The position numbers and the translations under genes are program-made. The notes under the pieces are model-generated. The model was not told where the DNA came from and made no database searches. It was given only the letters and a program-made list of their open reading frames with translations. Below, piece by piece: positions 1 through 13,700 of a DNA stretch of 64,000 nt; the stretch's first letter is position 1; each line of letters starts with the position of its first letter. Where the stretch lies: contig SMMW01000073.1 in assembly GCA_004794655.1 (NCBI GenBank), forward strand, positions 310,001-374,000, written 5' to 3'. The DNA comes from Marisa cornuarietis (Eukaryota; Mollusca; Gastropoda; Architaenioglossa; Ampullariidae).

Positions 1-3000
1 CGTGGCTGTGATGTGGGGTCAGTATGGCGAGGGCTCAGGCCCAATCCTCTTTGGCAACGTCACGTGCACAGGCAACGAGTCGAGTTTCGACGAGTGTCAA
101 CAGGACGGTTTTTACAAACGTGCCTGCAACCATAGTGATGACGTCGGTATCATCTGTAATATGAGTAAGAACAAATAAAAGTATATATTACACTTATCCC
201 CTGGTCATAACAATGATATATAATATCTCTAAAAATATACGTAATGCTTATGTTAATGACTCTCACCTCGAGCTGGTCATATTAAGAGGAGAGAGAGAAA
301 GAACGATAGTCATAGAATTTAACTTAATAACAGATAATTGTAGAACTATATTGTAACTCTGTGAGCCAGGTGTTTGCATGTGTACACCTAATGGAATTAA
401 CTTGAATTAAAGATTTTTGATTCATCAATTTTATTTACTAGCGCAAAACTTACACGGTCTCACGGTTAAGTGAAAAAGAAACAAAATAGCATAGGGGCGA
501 TCATGTGATCTTCGCCTGAACCCAGTTCACACTCTATGGTGTAATGCAGTTTTTTAATGTTGTCACTCTTAAACATCGTTTTTTATAAGAAAAAATAAAT
601 AAGGTAGCTTATTCATTTCTGAACACAATTGTCTTTCTTAAAAAATGTAGGAAGTCTTTGCATTTTCCCACGCTACCTGTCTGTTTGGAAAATGGCTAGC
701 CAATTCCCAGTGTTGAAAATACTTTCGGCGGCTGCATTTTTTTTTATTCATAAAACTGCAAACTTTTTGAAATTAGATACCTTTTAAGGGAACATGAGAG
801 GGAATGAGCGCGATAATATGTGAGAACAAAATGAGATCAAAATTTTAGCACGAGGGAAAAAGAAGAAGGCTGGATCATGCTGCGCGCGACTTACCACATG
901 TCAGTAAGTCTTTATAAGCCTTACGTGCATGTTTTAACTTAAAGTGGACGATGCACTTATTTCTGCAGGTAATTGCAATCATTCGGGGAAACACCAGGTT
1001 CCCTTGCTAATATAGGGAGAATATTTGCTACATTAAATTAAAATCAACAACATGTGTGATCTAAAATTTAGTAGCTTAATCTACTGAAATGGTGACGAGG
1101 GGATCTGTCCAACACGAGCCAATGTAACACATAGATCGCTGCTTTACATTCCTCCACCCTCTATGGAGTCAGATATCCATTCCCGCCAGCTGGGTCGACT
1201 GGGAAAGCTTGTTGCGCTAATTGTGAACTGAACCAGCGCGCTCTCAGTTTGGACACCAGCGCTCTAACCACTCGGTCATCCGCTTCACCTTATTAACTTT
1301 ACTCTCTATTTCAATACACCTTTACTTATCTGTAGGAGAAGATAAAAAAAAGCATCCACTAATCGGAACAGACCAATTTTATAATAATGTTTTAGAATTA
1401 AAAGTACAGAGAATGTGATGACGTACACAAACCTCTTTTGTTTTTTCAACGGTTTATTAAGAGCCATTACGACTTCGCTTGACGAGTGCTTATCCAGACA
1501 TACCAGACATAAAGCGGACTGAGATGGAGATCGGAACCCAGTGGAACAGCCTTTGCATTACTCGGAACGCTGCAAAGGTTGTCTGTAGACAGCTCGGCTT
1601 ATCAAGGCAAGTAATTAAGACTTAATAACGTCGATAAAGCTATTTATAGACAATATATTTAATAACTTGAAAAAGACAAAAACATGCATTGTTTTGTTAG
1701 TGTTTGTATTTTACCTAAACAAATATTAATCAAATAAGGTAAAAAGAAATTATTACACGCTTGACTACATGTTTGCATGCACTCTTACATCGATTCGCTA
1801 CTTTCTCAAAAAGAAAAAAAATTGTTGAAAAAGCTTATTTAGGTGAGTCTATAGACCGTAACATTTGCAAATTTGAAAGCGGTATTAAAAATAGTAATCT
1901 CGTTTTAGACTATCATTCTTCATAATATATTTTTGATTTTTTAATATGATATACTAGGTTTGCACAATCCATCGATTAACCTTCTTACCCACTAATCCAT
2001 TGAAAGACAACACACCTAACACAAAAGCTGAAAACTGAATGTTTAAAAAGAATTAAACATCTACATCTTTCTAAAAGAATATATACTTTTTTATTTTTAG
2101 GCGTGCAGGCTTGTTCACTAATCAATCAATGATTGAGGAGATCTCGTCTGAACTAAGCAAGCAGCCTAAACTGGAAGTCAAGTTTTTATGCCTGGGGAAT
2201 GAGACAAGCCTTTTAGAGTGCGACCATTATGCCCAGAACTACGGCATTGTTTGCGGGTTTCGTAGCATCATTTGCAATGAGTGTAAGATTATTTTATAAA
2301 TCAAACGTCAGTTTGTAGTTTTTTATTCTTATATTAGACGCAACATATAAACTAACTTTGCAACTTGCGCTATGCTTATAAATATAAACTTACCTTGAGG
2401 GAAATGAAGGTCTTACGCGAAACCGGCAGGTAAGTCTGTATACCAACAAAGCTACCGGCCCTGTATAGCAGGTGCCCCATACGGAGAAACAACAGTGTGC
2501 CCGAAACCCAGGAAACTGTATTGTCTGGCAAGTACTTAATGTTAAGCGACCAGACACAGCTACACAGATTACGCATTCTGAAATACATTTGTCGAATGAC
2601 CACTAACAAAGAAAGTCCCTAAAGACAGTTTTTTGGTATTGTGGCTCACACATTACTTTAAACTCTCACATAGGACTTTATTTCATAAGTTTAAAGAATG
2701 TTTCTTATAGCTGGCTATTGCCTAATGTGTAGATTAAAGCAACTTAAACAATTGGCCAGTTATCTTTGGAGCTCACTGAAATGTCTTGTTTTCGCTAGTC
2801 CATAGTTTTAATGTTCATTATTTAATATTTAGCTCGAATCTTTTTTACGCGCCAATGATGAGTTATGACTTTGCTCATCAACATAGAATCCCCATTTACT
2901 TTTTTTTTAAATTTGTCTCTCAATAGTTTTTAAGCGCCTATAGACGGGTAAGTGGATGCTGCTGTACCTAAACAATGATTCTTGCAAATATTTCACAATT

Positions 3001-6000
3001 GTACTAATAATTAAGGCGACTAAGCAAAACTCACCGCCGACGCAGAAAAAGATGCACTAGGCAAACTTTCTTTTTTGATCAATAGTTATCACCTCAGAAA
3101 CACATTGTTTAGAGGTAATTCATGTGTATTTGTTTATTGTTTTCCCAAGCAGTATATAACGTACTGTGTGCATGTGCGTGCCCGTTTGGCTAACTTTTTT
3201 TTAATATCAGGACTTGCATTTACACTTTATTACTACAGTGAAGCTTATCAAGAAAACTGCTAATTAAATGTTTTTTTAAATTGTAAATTTTTTCACCTAT
3301 GATTATCCCAACAATTGAGCACACTGTGACTATATGTGTTGTGATGAAAATTTGTTCTTTTTTTATGAAGCAATACCTCATCTTCGTATCCTGTTTAACG
3401 AGTCATCATTCCCGCCGCTTGATGGAACAAATATAACTCTAGAATGTGAGAGCACACAGCCTGGGCAATCAGAATTGGGATACTTGTGGTTTGAGTATTC
3501 AAGGAAACGTATCCGTCGACATCATGGAAAATACTTAATCTTTAATAATGTGACCAGAGACCATAATGGAGTCCGAGTGTACTGTGTAGCCAACTATAAG
3601 TACAACGATCTCGTTTACCTTGTAGCAAGTGAAACCATGATAATGGCGGTTTGCTGTGAGTACAGCCTGAATTTTCTCTGTTTCCTTGAACTGTGTGCTA
3701 CTAATGGGTTACAATCATGTTTATGTTAAAAGTCTTAACGGTCTGTAAAGATATATTGCCTCAATGAACTGCTGCATCTTCTATGTTCAGCGTTCTTTAA
3801 TCATGGTTAAGCTCAGTTTTACATTACTTGGAAAAGAATCCAGCAATTTCATTATTTTGCCGTTGGTAAAACTTGAAATACTATTTTTTACGTTACCGTT
3901 CATGTTTAGATTCCACGGAAAATGTTCGAGATTGATGATTTATGTCTATAGGTGCCCCGTCGATAAGCATGCACGATCAAGTACTGCCATCTGTGTATAT
4001 CCATGACGACAAAGGCCATCTGAGGGTGGAAATAAAAGCGTATCCCACCCCCCACGTTACAGCCACCACGTACCTTGGCCCAGTTCTTACCGATGGTATC
4101 AAAGGTAAAAATACAAGCGACACGACACACGCTGTCTGTGCTTCTACCGGTCTGGCACGTGCATCAGTAACGTGTAACATCACCGTCTTCAATATATCAC
4201 AAGCTGCTGATGGCTTCTACAAGATTGTTTTTGGCAACAGACTTGGGCAGCTGCCTTTTATATTCACAATCAGGCGTCATGGTGTGTAGTAGTTGACCAA
4301 AACAAGTTTGTTATTAAGAAGGGTATTAACAAATAGCTAGAAGTCTAATATACTTTACACCATGCAGACTGAATTAGAAATGTACCTTGATAAAATGTGT
4401 AGTGTGTAATGGTTTTAAATATATTTCAGTAAAAGTCCTTTTAAAGAAATCTTGTCTCTCGTAGTTAGCAGGTTACTGGAATACTATTAATAACAGTTGC
4501 ATCTCAAACAAATTTACGAAAGGAAAGGTACCTTTACAAGTTACAAAATATAAACTGTTGGCCGAGTATTTAAATTGCTCTATTTCTTTATGGGTTTCAA
4601 GCACAAATGGTCCCATTGTATACTTAACAGAATGTTTTCAGTTTTTATATTTTACTTTGATTGTGCTGTAATTATACTAAGAGAGAAAATAGTTAAACAC
4701 TTATTTTTATTATTATCATTGTCTTTCCTTACATTCGCCTTACAGTAAACTCTCGTTTATCTTAGAGCGCACAGGAGAAATACCATCGTCATTTCTGTTA
4801 ACTTTCATCGGGGCATTAGCTGGAGGTGTTGCTATCGTCACTGCTATAACAGTCGTCTGCATCAGACGTTGGAAAAGTAAGTTAAGTAGACTAAATTTAA
4901 AGAATTTATGGCTTTTGAAACACCGATTATGCGCTTTTGCATCGACGATAAATAAGTGAGCGAAACGGAAAAAACGTCCGACTTTTTTCTGAAGGCGTTG
5001 TCGAGCGATACTCGGTTGATTGATTTGGGTTAATAGTGGCCAGAAGGATATACATTTGTTGATTCAAGGACTGTAACATCTCTACAGAATGAGGACATTT
5101 TAGGAAACAGTTTGGGTAAGTCATTAGCATTCTTTTCTCGTTTATACTGATGGTTTTTATTGAACTGCTCTGGCTTACGTGTCTGGACAGATGTCCAGTC
5201 AGCAACTATTTACTTATCATATATGAATCACAGTCACACCTCTGCAGCCTCAATAATTTTAATTTTAGCTTACATATGCACAAACGCTCATGCATGTATA
5301 TAAACTCACGCTGCAAGACAGGCAGAACGATATTTCAAAGAAACAGGAAGACAGAATTGTGTACCAAAAAAGGTAAGTTTGTGCCTGTTTTCTTTTAAAA
5401 GTTTGTTTGAATCTGTACGTGTTTGACTGAATGTAAATAATGCCTACAATGTTTATAATCAACTGAAAGATGTATGAATGTTAAGGCGTAAGAACTCTTT
5501 TTCCCCTTTCTTTTATCTCTGTGTTTGTTTTATATTAGCGCGCTGCATCTTGGGCATGAAGAGTGGTAGCCATCGGGAAATGACCGGTATGTCTGTGTTC
5601 TTTTTAAATTGGAGCTCCGACCCCGACGAAGATGACTTCCATAATAAACGCTTATGTTTAAGGAAGAATTGTGGTTATAAATGTTTGTCCTAAATTTAGA
5701 TATAATAAATTCTGAGTTTTTATTTTTTATAATAAACGACATCATTCAAGCTAACAGGTCTCATTTACATGTCGCTTTTCGTCATTTTATGTCTCTAGAA
5801 CTCTTTTTAATTCCATGAACTGATTAAACTTAAAATATTTTACGCTTTCTAGATTTCCAGGGCAGGGTGCATGCTATGCGTGTGGCATTTAAATGTTGAG
5901 ATGGCAAATTGTCTGATACTTTTATCAGGTAGTCGTTAATATCGCAGTAGAGCGTTGTGTTTTGTAAAACTAATTGAGTACTAACAAACATGTGGTGTAT

Positions 6001-6271
6001 GCTCTTTAGGTATTGCTTCATTTTTCATGTTGTTTTTCTTCTCTTTTTTGGTATGTTGTTGGTTATACTGTTTGTAAACGGGCATATGTTTGAATGTGTG
6101 TATATAAGTATGAGTTTATGTATCAAAGAATGAGTTTATACTTCCAATACTGATATTGCAGATAACCAAGGCAGGTACAAAGCTGTTGGAAACACACGCC
6201 GTATATATATATATATATATCTTCCATCTCTACATGTTTTTTCTTCCCTGTCTTTTATAGCTGATCCTTGA
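1..6271 (+). CDS. SRCR-SRCR-Ig-Ig transmembrane receptor (5' end outside window)
   Basis: Exons: 1-164, 1462-1606, 2101-2282, 3371-3655, 3952-4281, 4766-4876, 5322-5372, 5539-5586, 6162-6271. The first encodes the end of an SRCR domain (ESSFDECQQDGF, then VGIIC). Exons 2-3 make a second SRCR (VVCRQLGLS, then LLECDHYAQNYG). Exon 4 is an Ig-like domain with Cys (TLEC), Trp (YLWF) and the closing VYCVAN; exon 5 is a second, less regular Ig-like domain. Exon 6 encodes a membrane helix of about 24 hydrophobic residues (ALAGGVAIVTAITVVC within it) followed by RRWK. The last exons give a short basic tail. Junctions between domain exons are all phase 1, as usual for shuffled extracellular modules; the intron inside SRCR 2 is phase 2 with a GC donor at 1607. 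Many N-x-S/T sites fit an extracellular chain. SRCR proteins are pattern-recognition or adhesion receptors; the ligand is unknown. The tail after 6202 reads through a TA repeat and is doubtful: CGCC|GTATAT there is also a possible phase-1 donor. Confidence 0.8.
1084..1290 (-). repeat. tRNA-derived SINE-like element
   Basis: Read on the minus strand, the segment starts with a tRNA-like head: GACCGAGTGGTTAGAGCGCT matches a pol III A box of the Ser/Leu tRNA type, followed about 40 bases later by a weak B box (GGTTCAGTTC). It does not fold as a complete tRNA and continues into unrelated sequence, so it is a tRNA-related SINE rather than a tRNA gene. It lies in the intron between the two SRCR domains of the receptor gene. 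Confidence 0.6.
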
Positions 6272-7870
6272 TAAGTTAATTTTGTTACGTAAGGAGTTGA
6301 ACTAGCAGCTTTACAGTCTTACTGTCGGGTCCCAGTTCATTATCTCCCTCACACTGAAAGTCTCCAGAGTTCTCGCACTAAATTTTAGACATGAATAAGC
6401 TTAACTCTCGGCCTTCTTCTGTATATCACCCTGAGCCCATCTGGTCAGTTCCTGGCGGTTTGAGCCAACGACGAGCTGCATGTGGCAGTTCACGACAAGA
6501 TAACGCTTACGTTCTAAGTAATGCAAAATAGAAAAATACGAACATAGGAAGGCAAAGAGAGAGAGATAGATTGTGTTATGCAAAGGAAGACATTCAGTAT
6601 CAGAATCAATACACTTAATCTGACAAGAACTTGTTTAAACAGTCGAAAAGCAGACACAAGGAAAACACTAGAAAAATAGCTCAGTATTATCATTATCATT
6701 TTTATTCTTCAGATTAGAATTCATTTATTACCTAAAATTGATTGTAACAGCGGTCGTAATTAAGTGCGTTCCGCCTACGAAAAGGATACTACTACCTCTA
6801 CTTACCCACACATTATATTCACGTACACACAGACTTAGCACTAACAAGTATTAATGCAAAATAATTCGATGCAGTATTTTGTTCAGAACCTAGGCATATT
6901 TATGTTCGCTATGTTATAAAAAATGTTTCAGACTTCTACTAACGTTTCCAATAAAGCTGGCTGAACATTTGAGACCATATCGAATGTAAGTAAAATGAAA
7001 TCTACTGTTTATGAGAGTTTCTTCGGACAAGAATCTTGACTTGTTTTCATAATATTCTACAAGAAACTTTATCTTTGACCTGCTGTTTGTTATTTTAATC
7101 AAACATAAACGTAATGCACTAAATATTTAAACACTGATTGGTCTAAGCTTGTCAGGAGTTGTATTCAAATATTTTAGCACACGATACATTTATTACTTTC
7201 CGTAACGGTTTTTCGTTTGGCTAAACTACACCATCTTGTGGTAATTGTTTATGCGAAAGTAGACAACAATATTGTGTCAATTGGTTAGCTGCTGACTCGG
7301 CTTACCACTAAAGATGACAATGGATACCTTCTAAAAACCAGTTACCTTGGCGATCAAGTGCCACATTAAGAGAGATGATGTGCAAAAGACCCGACCCCTG
7401 ATTTCTTATTACTGTAGTTTCACTTCAATTAACTTCCTTGTATACAGAACAACAAACACGAAGCGCAACTTTTCGTTTCTGCCCATGTTTTGTCTTTAAA
7501 GAAAAATAATAGGAACACTAAGTAAAGAAAAGCTTAAAGATGCTAATTAAAACAAAGAGTGGTAATATATGTGTGTATTTGTGTGAACACATTTGTGTGT
7601 ATGTGTCTCTGATCCTTACCCAAATTCAGTTAGTGTGATTCTTTTTAAGAATGGTTCCTGCCGTGTATAAAGTTTCCTTTTTGTAGGTACCGAAAAGAAT
7701 TTGGATTCATATTTCTGGTACTGTATCACGACGGAATTTGTAATGGGAAGAAGTTGTTTAACAGTCTCAGCAAAGAACATACTATAAAAATATCCAACAT
7801 AGCTATATAGTGACGTTTTATACTATTTTACCACACTTTAATTCTAAAAAACAGTTTAAAGCATACAATT
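6272..7870. other. Intergenic, no gene seen
   Basis: AT-rich sequence downstream of the receptor gene. No ORF in any frame has a recognisable domain and no splice-linked coding pattern was found. If the receptor uses the possible donor at 6203, further 3' exons could lie here, but none stands out. Confidence 0.5.
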
Positions 7871-7876
7871 GTAATT

Positions 7877-7925
7877 GTGTGTGTGTGTGTGTGTGTCTTT
7901 CTGTTCTCTCAGAGTGAGAGTGTGT

Positions 7926-7981
<56 letters not shown>
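7877..7981. repeat. GT then GA microsatellite
   Basis: Two GT runs (7877-7896 and 7931-7959) pass directly into a GA run ending near 7981. ORFs across it encode only repeat-derived Cys/Val and Glu/Arg strings. Confidence 0.9.
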
Positions 7982-8166
7982 AGGCTTAGATACAGACGAC
8001 GGGACATTTAATTTTTATTTAGGAACAAACTGGACCAAAAAGATCTTTAGTTTGACGGTGCGGAAATCCGTGCTGTTATCACAGGCAACACGCAGGTTTA
8101 GCAGAAAGAGAGAAGTGTTCCTCTCTCATGCACTGTCCACACTCTACCCACAAACTGCCCAAAGTT
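7982..8166. repeat. Dispersed repeat, copy 1
   Basis: About 180 bp nearly repeated at 10388-10577 and in part at 10585-10705. Shared stretches include GGAACAAACTGGACCAAAAA and TCCGTGCTGTTATCACAGGC. All frames contain stops or differ between copies, so it is probably non-coding. Copies 1 and 2 bracket the LINE fragment at 8.9-10.3 kb. Confidence 0.75.
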
Positions 8167-8925
8167 AAAGATATTGGTCATACTCTTAGCATGTTGGAAA
8201 GTTGTTGGCTGTGCTGCAACGCATCGAGCTAGTGACCTAATGGAGAATGTATTGTTAGTGTTTCATGAGCTCTGTACACAAAATAACTTGTTTTATAACT
8301 GTTCTTTTCAACGCAGAATAAATCTGTTGTCGAATGCTATGACATAAATCAGATTTAAAACATAAAGGAAAAAATGACGGATAGTACAATATATTACAAT
8401 GCAATAGGAAGAGCGTTGCAAAGCACACAAGCTGTAAGAAACACTATACGAAACCTAAAGTTTCAACAAACGACACAAGACCAACGGCAAGAGCCTTCCT
8501 GATTTTTTTCCGGCTTTTTATGTAGAACCATGTCAATATTTTATTAAGGGCCTTCAAACTTAACAGGCGTCCTACATTATTTGATAAAACCAAAAAAGGT
8601 TACATTATCTTTTTCTTGTTTAATAGTAACTTTGAAATTTAATTACTAATGCTATTTTCCAGATACCACCGCTTTCTTTTTGTGTTCAGGAATGCTAAAG
8701 CAACAGGTCAAAGAGAGCTCTGCTGAAGATGTGGGTTCCTGTCTCGACTTGGTATCGAGCACCAGCAACTTTTGCTCCAGAAGACAAAACTGATTTTAAA
8801 ATGTGACGTTTTACAGTATAAATAACAATTGTGTGTAAATCCATGTGTTCTGTCTCTCTCAGTGTGTGTGTTTGTATGTGTGTGTGTGTGTGTGAGTGAG
8901 AGAGAAACATTTGACATTTGATCAT
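8167..8925. other. Intergenic with short GT repeat
   Basis: No gene seen. A GT run at about 8862-8893 marks the end of the neighbouring LINE homology on its 3' side. Confidence 0.4.
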
Positions 8926-8929
8926 TTTT

Positions 8930-10320
8930 ATTGAGAAACCAATGGGTTACTGTCAAGAGGTTAGGGTATTTATAAAGAAGGGGTAAAGTATTTATAAGAA
9001 TTGACGACCTTAGGTTTCTGTTTACCGTAGTGCCAGGATTCCTTAGCACCCAGAAATCCACCCTTCCTGAATACCATAACTTTTGTTTTCTTCAGGTTGA
9101 CTAACATATCAAAGTTATCAGCGAATTATTTTAGCATATTAATTTGCTTTTGAAGACCACTACTTGAATATGACATTAATGTAACGTCATCAGCAAATAA
9201 TAATATTATCAGTTGTACCACATCCGGGGTAAGCTGTATGCCATGTACACCATTATTACATATTTCTACCGTAAGTTCATTAATAAAGAAGGAGAACAAT
9301 ATGGGTGAAAGGGTAAACCTTTGTCTGACTCCAACCGGACAGTCAATCCAGTCCGTAAGAGTATCTCAACATCTTATGCAAGACTTAACATTTGTTTACA
9401 TGCTTTGTAACATCCTCAGCATTTTACAACTGACTCCTGTAGTTCGGAGAACGTTCCACAGAGCATTCCGATTGACAGTATCAAAAGCTTTCTTAAAGTC
9501 AACAAAACAATCGTACATCCTTCCAGACTTTTTCAACAGATACTTCTTTACAACTGAATAAAGCACAAAAATATTATCAATGGGAGAGCGTCCTGATCGG
9601 AAGCCACTTTGCTTTTCTACAATCTTCTTGTTGTCTTCAGTCCTATCTGTGAGAAAATACTTTACATAAGATGCTAAGAAGTGATATACCCCTGTAATTG
9701 TCCTGATTATCAAAATCACCACTTTTATGCAGTGGTATGACAATAGAACCTCTCCATGCCTTAGGGTACTGGGCTGTGTAAAATATTCTATTGAAGAGTA
9801 AGAAAAGGAATAATGATATAACCTCTATAGCACCCTTGAGCATCTACGCTAATATGCCATCTGGGCCTGCTGCTTTACCCGATTTCAGGTGCTTTACTGC
9901 GCCTTGAATCTCTTCCGCCGATATTGGCTTATCAAGTGCTTCTACACAAGTCACATCGTCTGTGTTAACACGAGGAATGTGTCCATAGGTTGGGTAAGAC
10001 GAGGAATCGCCTTTCATGATTCCTTGAAAATGTAGTAGCCAATGATCTTTATCAATAGCGGGTTCAAGGGTCGGTTTACTGACAACGGTTTTAACCTAAC
10101 GCCAGAATGCCTGAGAATTGTTTAAATTCGACAACAAAGAGGAAATCACTTTCTGATTAAATTGCTTACGCTTATCTCTTATCATTCTCCTATACTCTTT
10201 CCTAGTCTCTACGTATATTTTCCTATCGTGTTCGTCTCCTGAACGACGAAATTTCCTAAGATATTTTCAAGCTGTTCTTCTAGTCATGTGGCACTCAACG
10301 TCGAACCATCTGCGTTGTTA
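8930..10320 (-). pseudogene. LINE (non-LTR retrotransposon) reverse transcriptase fragment
   Basis: Read from 10320 leftward, the frames give, in order, a linker like those between endonuclease and RT (RRWFDVECH near 10310; KEYRRMIRDKRKQF near 10190), LKSGKAAGPDGI near 9890, IVIPLHKSGDFDN with DNYRGISLLSILCKVF, the finger/palm block GFRSGRSPIDNIF and FVDFKKAFDTVNR, and a C-terminal part with MVFRKGGFLGAKE-like sequence near 9050. Order and motifs are those of LINE RTs. Frameshifts and stops (for example after DGILA) break the reading frame; the endonuclease domain and true 3' end are missing. The clade is not certain. Confidence 0.85.
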
Positions 10321-10387
10321 TATCCTTTACATACCTTCCACTTCATGCACTCAGGGAGCAGCCCAATTGAAGGAGAGAGAGAGAAAG

Positions 10388-10577
10388 AAATAAGTCTTAG
10401 ATACAGACAACAGGACCTTAAATGTCATTTAGGAACAAACTGGACCAAAAAGATCTTCAGTTTGAAAACGCGGAAATCCGTGCTGTTATCACAGGCAGCC
10501 AGCATGTTTAGCAAAAGAGTGAGAAGTGTTCCTCTCTCATGGACTGTTCACACCTACCCACAAACTGCCCTAAGAGG
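10388..10577. repeat. Dispersed repeat, copy 2
   Basis: Near-duplicate of 7982-8166 in the same orientation, at the other side of the LINE fragment. It is preceded by a short GA run (10373-10387), as copy 1 is. Confidence 0.75.
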
Positions 10578-10584
10578 TAATGGT

Positions 10585-10705
10585 AATACTTGACAAATAA
10601 GATCTTCAGATTGACGGCGCAGAAATCAGTGCTGTTAACACGGGCAACCATCTTAGCAGAAGATTGAAAAGTGTTCCCTTCTCATAAACTGGCCACGTCT
10701 GCCCA
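10585..10705. repeat. Dispersed repeat, partial copy 3
   Basis: Third, more diverged copy directly after copy 2. It shares AAGATCTTCAG, an AGAAATC-GTGCTGTTA-type block and a final CCCACAGAC. Confidence 0.6.
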
Positions 10706-13700
10706 CAGACACAAGGTTATAAACATCCGTTAATACTCTAAACCCGTTATGATGACTTACAGACAAATATTTGCTAATTTTATACACGCATCAAATGCGT
10801 TGTTTCGGAAAACAAATTAAAGCAGACGATAGTTCATCCATTTTTCTATGGAGTGATCTTCTTTTCATGACGAAGTTTGCACGTTTGATAGACATTTTTT
10901 GCGTTTTCCCACGGTACCTGTCTTTCTGTTTAAAAAAAGCTAGCAAATACCCAGGGTAGAAAGTTCGACCGGCAGCTTTGAAAATTTATATTTATTAACC
11001 TACAGTAAAGACAACCATCAGTAATACACCGTTTTAAAGAGCATTTTTTAAACATTCACTTGGTGTAAATTTTAAGATACATAGGTTTTGTCTTCGAGTA
11101 CTAAATCAAATGAAATATGACGACCGTACACGTTTTAGGACTCAGTTTCAGAAATTAACAAAAAAATTATTTACACATTATATACAGACATAAAGTACAA
11201 AAAACATATTTTTAATAAAATATACATTAGAATGTTAATATTACTCACTATTTTCTTCTCCTTTGCTGTTGTTGAAGTAAAAATCCATGTCAAAGTGAGT
11301 GACAACAACGTGCTTCATTTTTTTTAAAGATGGCGATCGATGTAAAACTTTTTGTTTACCACTGAATCTTTTCACTTCCTGCCATTTCAAGGGAGGGAAT
11401 CATGGTGGACGATTTCCCAAAAGTTGTAGTAGTTTCCTCCCTTATGTTATGTTCATTTTTTTATGAAAGCGACTGTGGAAACTTTTTCTACTTAGTCATT
11501 ATCATGGCATTTTCTGTTGGGAATACTATAAAAGTGTGTTTTTATGCAAACACAAGGTAAAGCTGTTTCTTTTTTACACATTTTGATCTATCATTATCAA
11601 AATTGTTCTTCTACCTCTTTTAGTTATTTTTTTATGATTTTTTTAAAAGTGGGGACAATCGTGCGAGAGATAGACACTACAGGCTTCTAGCAGCCCCGAT
11701 TTTGAAGAGTTAAGAAGATGTAATGTGCTGTTTAGACAAAGTCACTCATGGGGAAAATTAAGAAATTTAAAAAGACTGACAAATACTAAGTTGTGCCCTT
11801 TTAAGTTGTGAGTTCTGCCATCTGTAGCTGTCTCTTTTTTCCCCTTTGTTTAGATTCGAGCAGTTTGTCTTTTAACCACTACTGCTGTTTAGTGTGATGT
11901 ACTTTAGAAGGTTCTCAACATAGGTTATAGAAACTGTAAGCATGCCTAGCACAGATATGTTTCTCTGTCATATTTTCGTCCATTAACCTCTGCGTCGGCT
12001 CGAAATTATAACCTTAAGTTCACTATTACATAAGTTTGGTCCGTCTTACCGTCGCCGGTGGTTTGTCTGGTGAGGGAGTGAACGACATGAACAATTTATG
12101 TTTGAGCCAGGCATATACAAAGTCATATAGGGTCACCAAAAGCGACGGGACAACGAGAAGCCAACGAAGGAGAAATTAGTAAAAGTCCATGCTTTTGCAG
12201 AAAGCAACATGTGGGCTTATGCTACTGTTGTGTATAGATTTGTGTGTGCGTGCGTGCGTGTGTTCGTGTGCTTGCGCATTTGTGTGTGCGCTTGTGTCAG
12301 CGAAAGTGAGATAGAGTCAGAAAAGAGAATGTTTTTTATTTATATTTGCTTCTCAGGCGCATGAACGTTTAAACAAATAGTTGTGTAAACATGATCGAAT
12401 GAGATCCACCGTTAGCAGTAATCGATGCAATCGGCTCCGGGTTAATTAGCAATATCAAACCCCCTTCGTAAGACATGCCTGGTGTTATTGCTGTACATTG
12501 TGTATGAAACAGCCAAGCAACATCATACTACAACAACATACATCAAACTGTACGCCCCCGTCTGTGGCCGCTAGTGAGTCCACAATTTCGCACGCATCTG
12601 TGTACTTCTTTGAGAAAATAAATCAGAAGCACCGTTCAGAAATCTTAATGTAAGTTATTTTGACAGTTTTTCATCTTTATTACAACACACACAGGATAAA
12701 TTTAAACAGTTTCCTAGCAAATGAATCATAAAATCAAATGTCAGTGTCCACAATCTTTATAACTATTATGTCTAGTTGTCGCATGATGTCAACGTGGTGC
12801 TCAAGTTATCGCCAGTCTCTGTATCGACTGCCCAGTCAGCCAGCAGGTGCACTTTACAAACATGTGGCTTATGGTGTGAGGGGCACTGCAGTTTCTAGCT
12901 CACGTATGTCGTTTCTGTCGTAAAGCAACAGTAAGAGGACAAGTTCTCGATAATCATATTTATGTAGACGATATTTTCGCTTTGCTAAATTACTATACTT
13001 AACTGATTCAGTAAATCGTTTATCTCTCATCCATTTGCGTAGTTGTTGTCCATCGTTAGAGTGGCGTGAAAAGTCAAGCAGCACCTCATCAAAGAGAATA
13101 TCCTCCACAAACTAGTGAGTAAAATCGAAGACCCCGTGTTACAATAGACATGCTATCCTCAAATACAAGATGTACAGGGACGTGAAGACTTAAAGACACT
13201 CCCTTTCGCTACAAAACTTCAGTTTCGTTCGGTTGAAGGCTGATTTGTAGCCGACATCGATCTGAGAACAGGCACGAGAAAAGAACTACAACACCTTACC
13301 AACTGACTGGCAGACAGAACGCATAAGGAATAATGACAACCGCTACCAAGAGTAAACTTTTTGCCATTGGAACGAAAGAGAAGGTAGCTACATTAATAAT
13401 GTACAACTCAAAGAAGTAAACATCCAAAGGAACTTAGAATTCACTTTTCCCAAAGTCGGCTAATATCCGCATCTTAATCGCAGTTTCTTTCATCAAACAG
13501 TTTAAAGTGCTTTATAACATCTATACACAAGTAACATTTAGAAACCAGTCTAAAAGGTTTTTGATTAACAGTCATGACGTTATGTTACGAAAACAAGACT
13601 CAGGACCACAGTCTGAAAATGTATTTGTAAAACCTGTGATTGTCACTGACATGCAATCTTGGCAGCTTTTACCTCGTAGTGCGTGGCTTGCTTACAAACG

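Noticed and set aside
1084..1290. tRNA gene
   Set aside because: A-box region is good, but acceptor stem and B box do not complete a tRNA; better a SINE.
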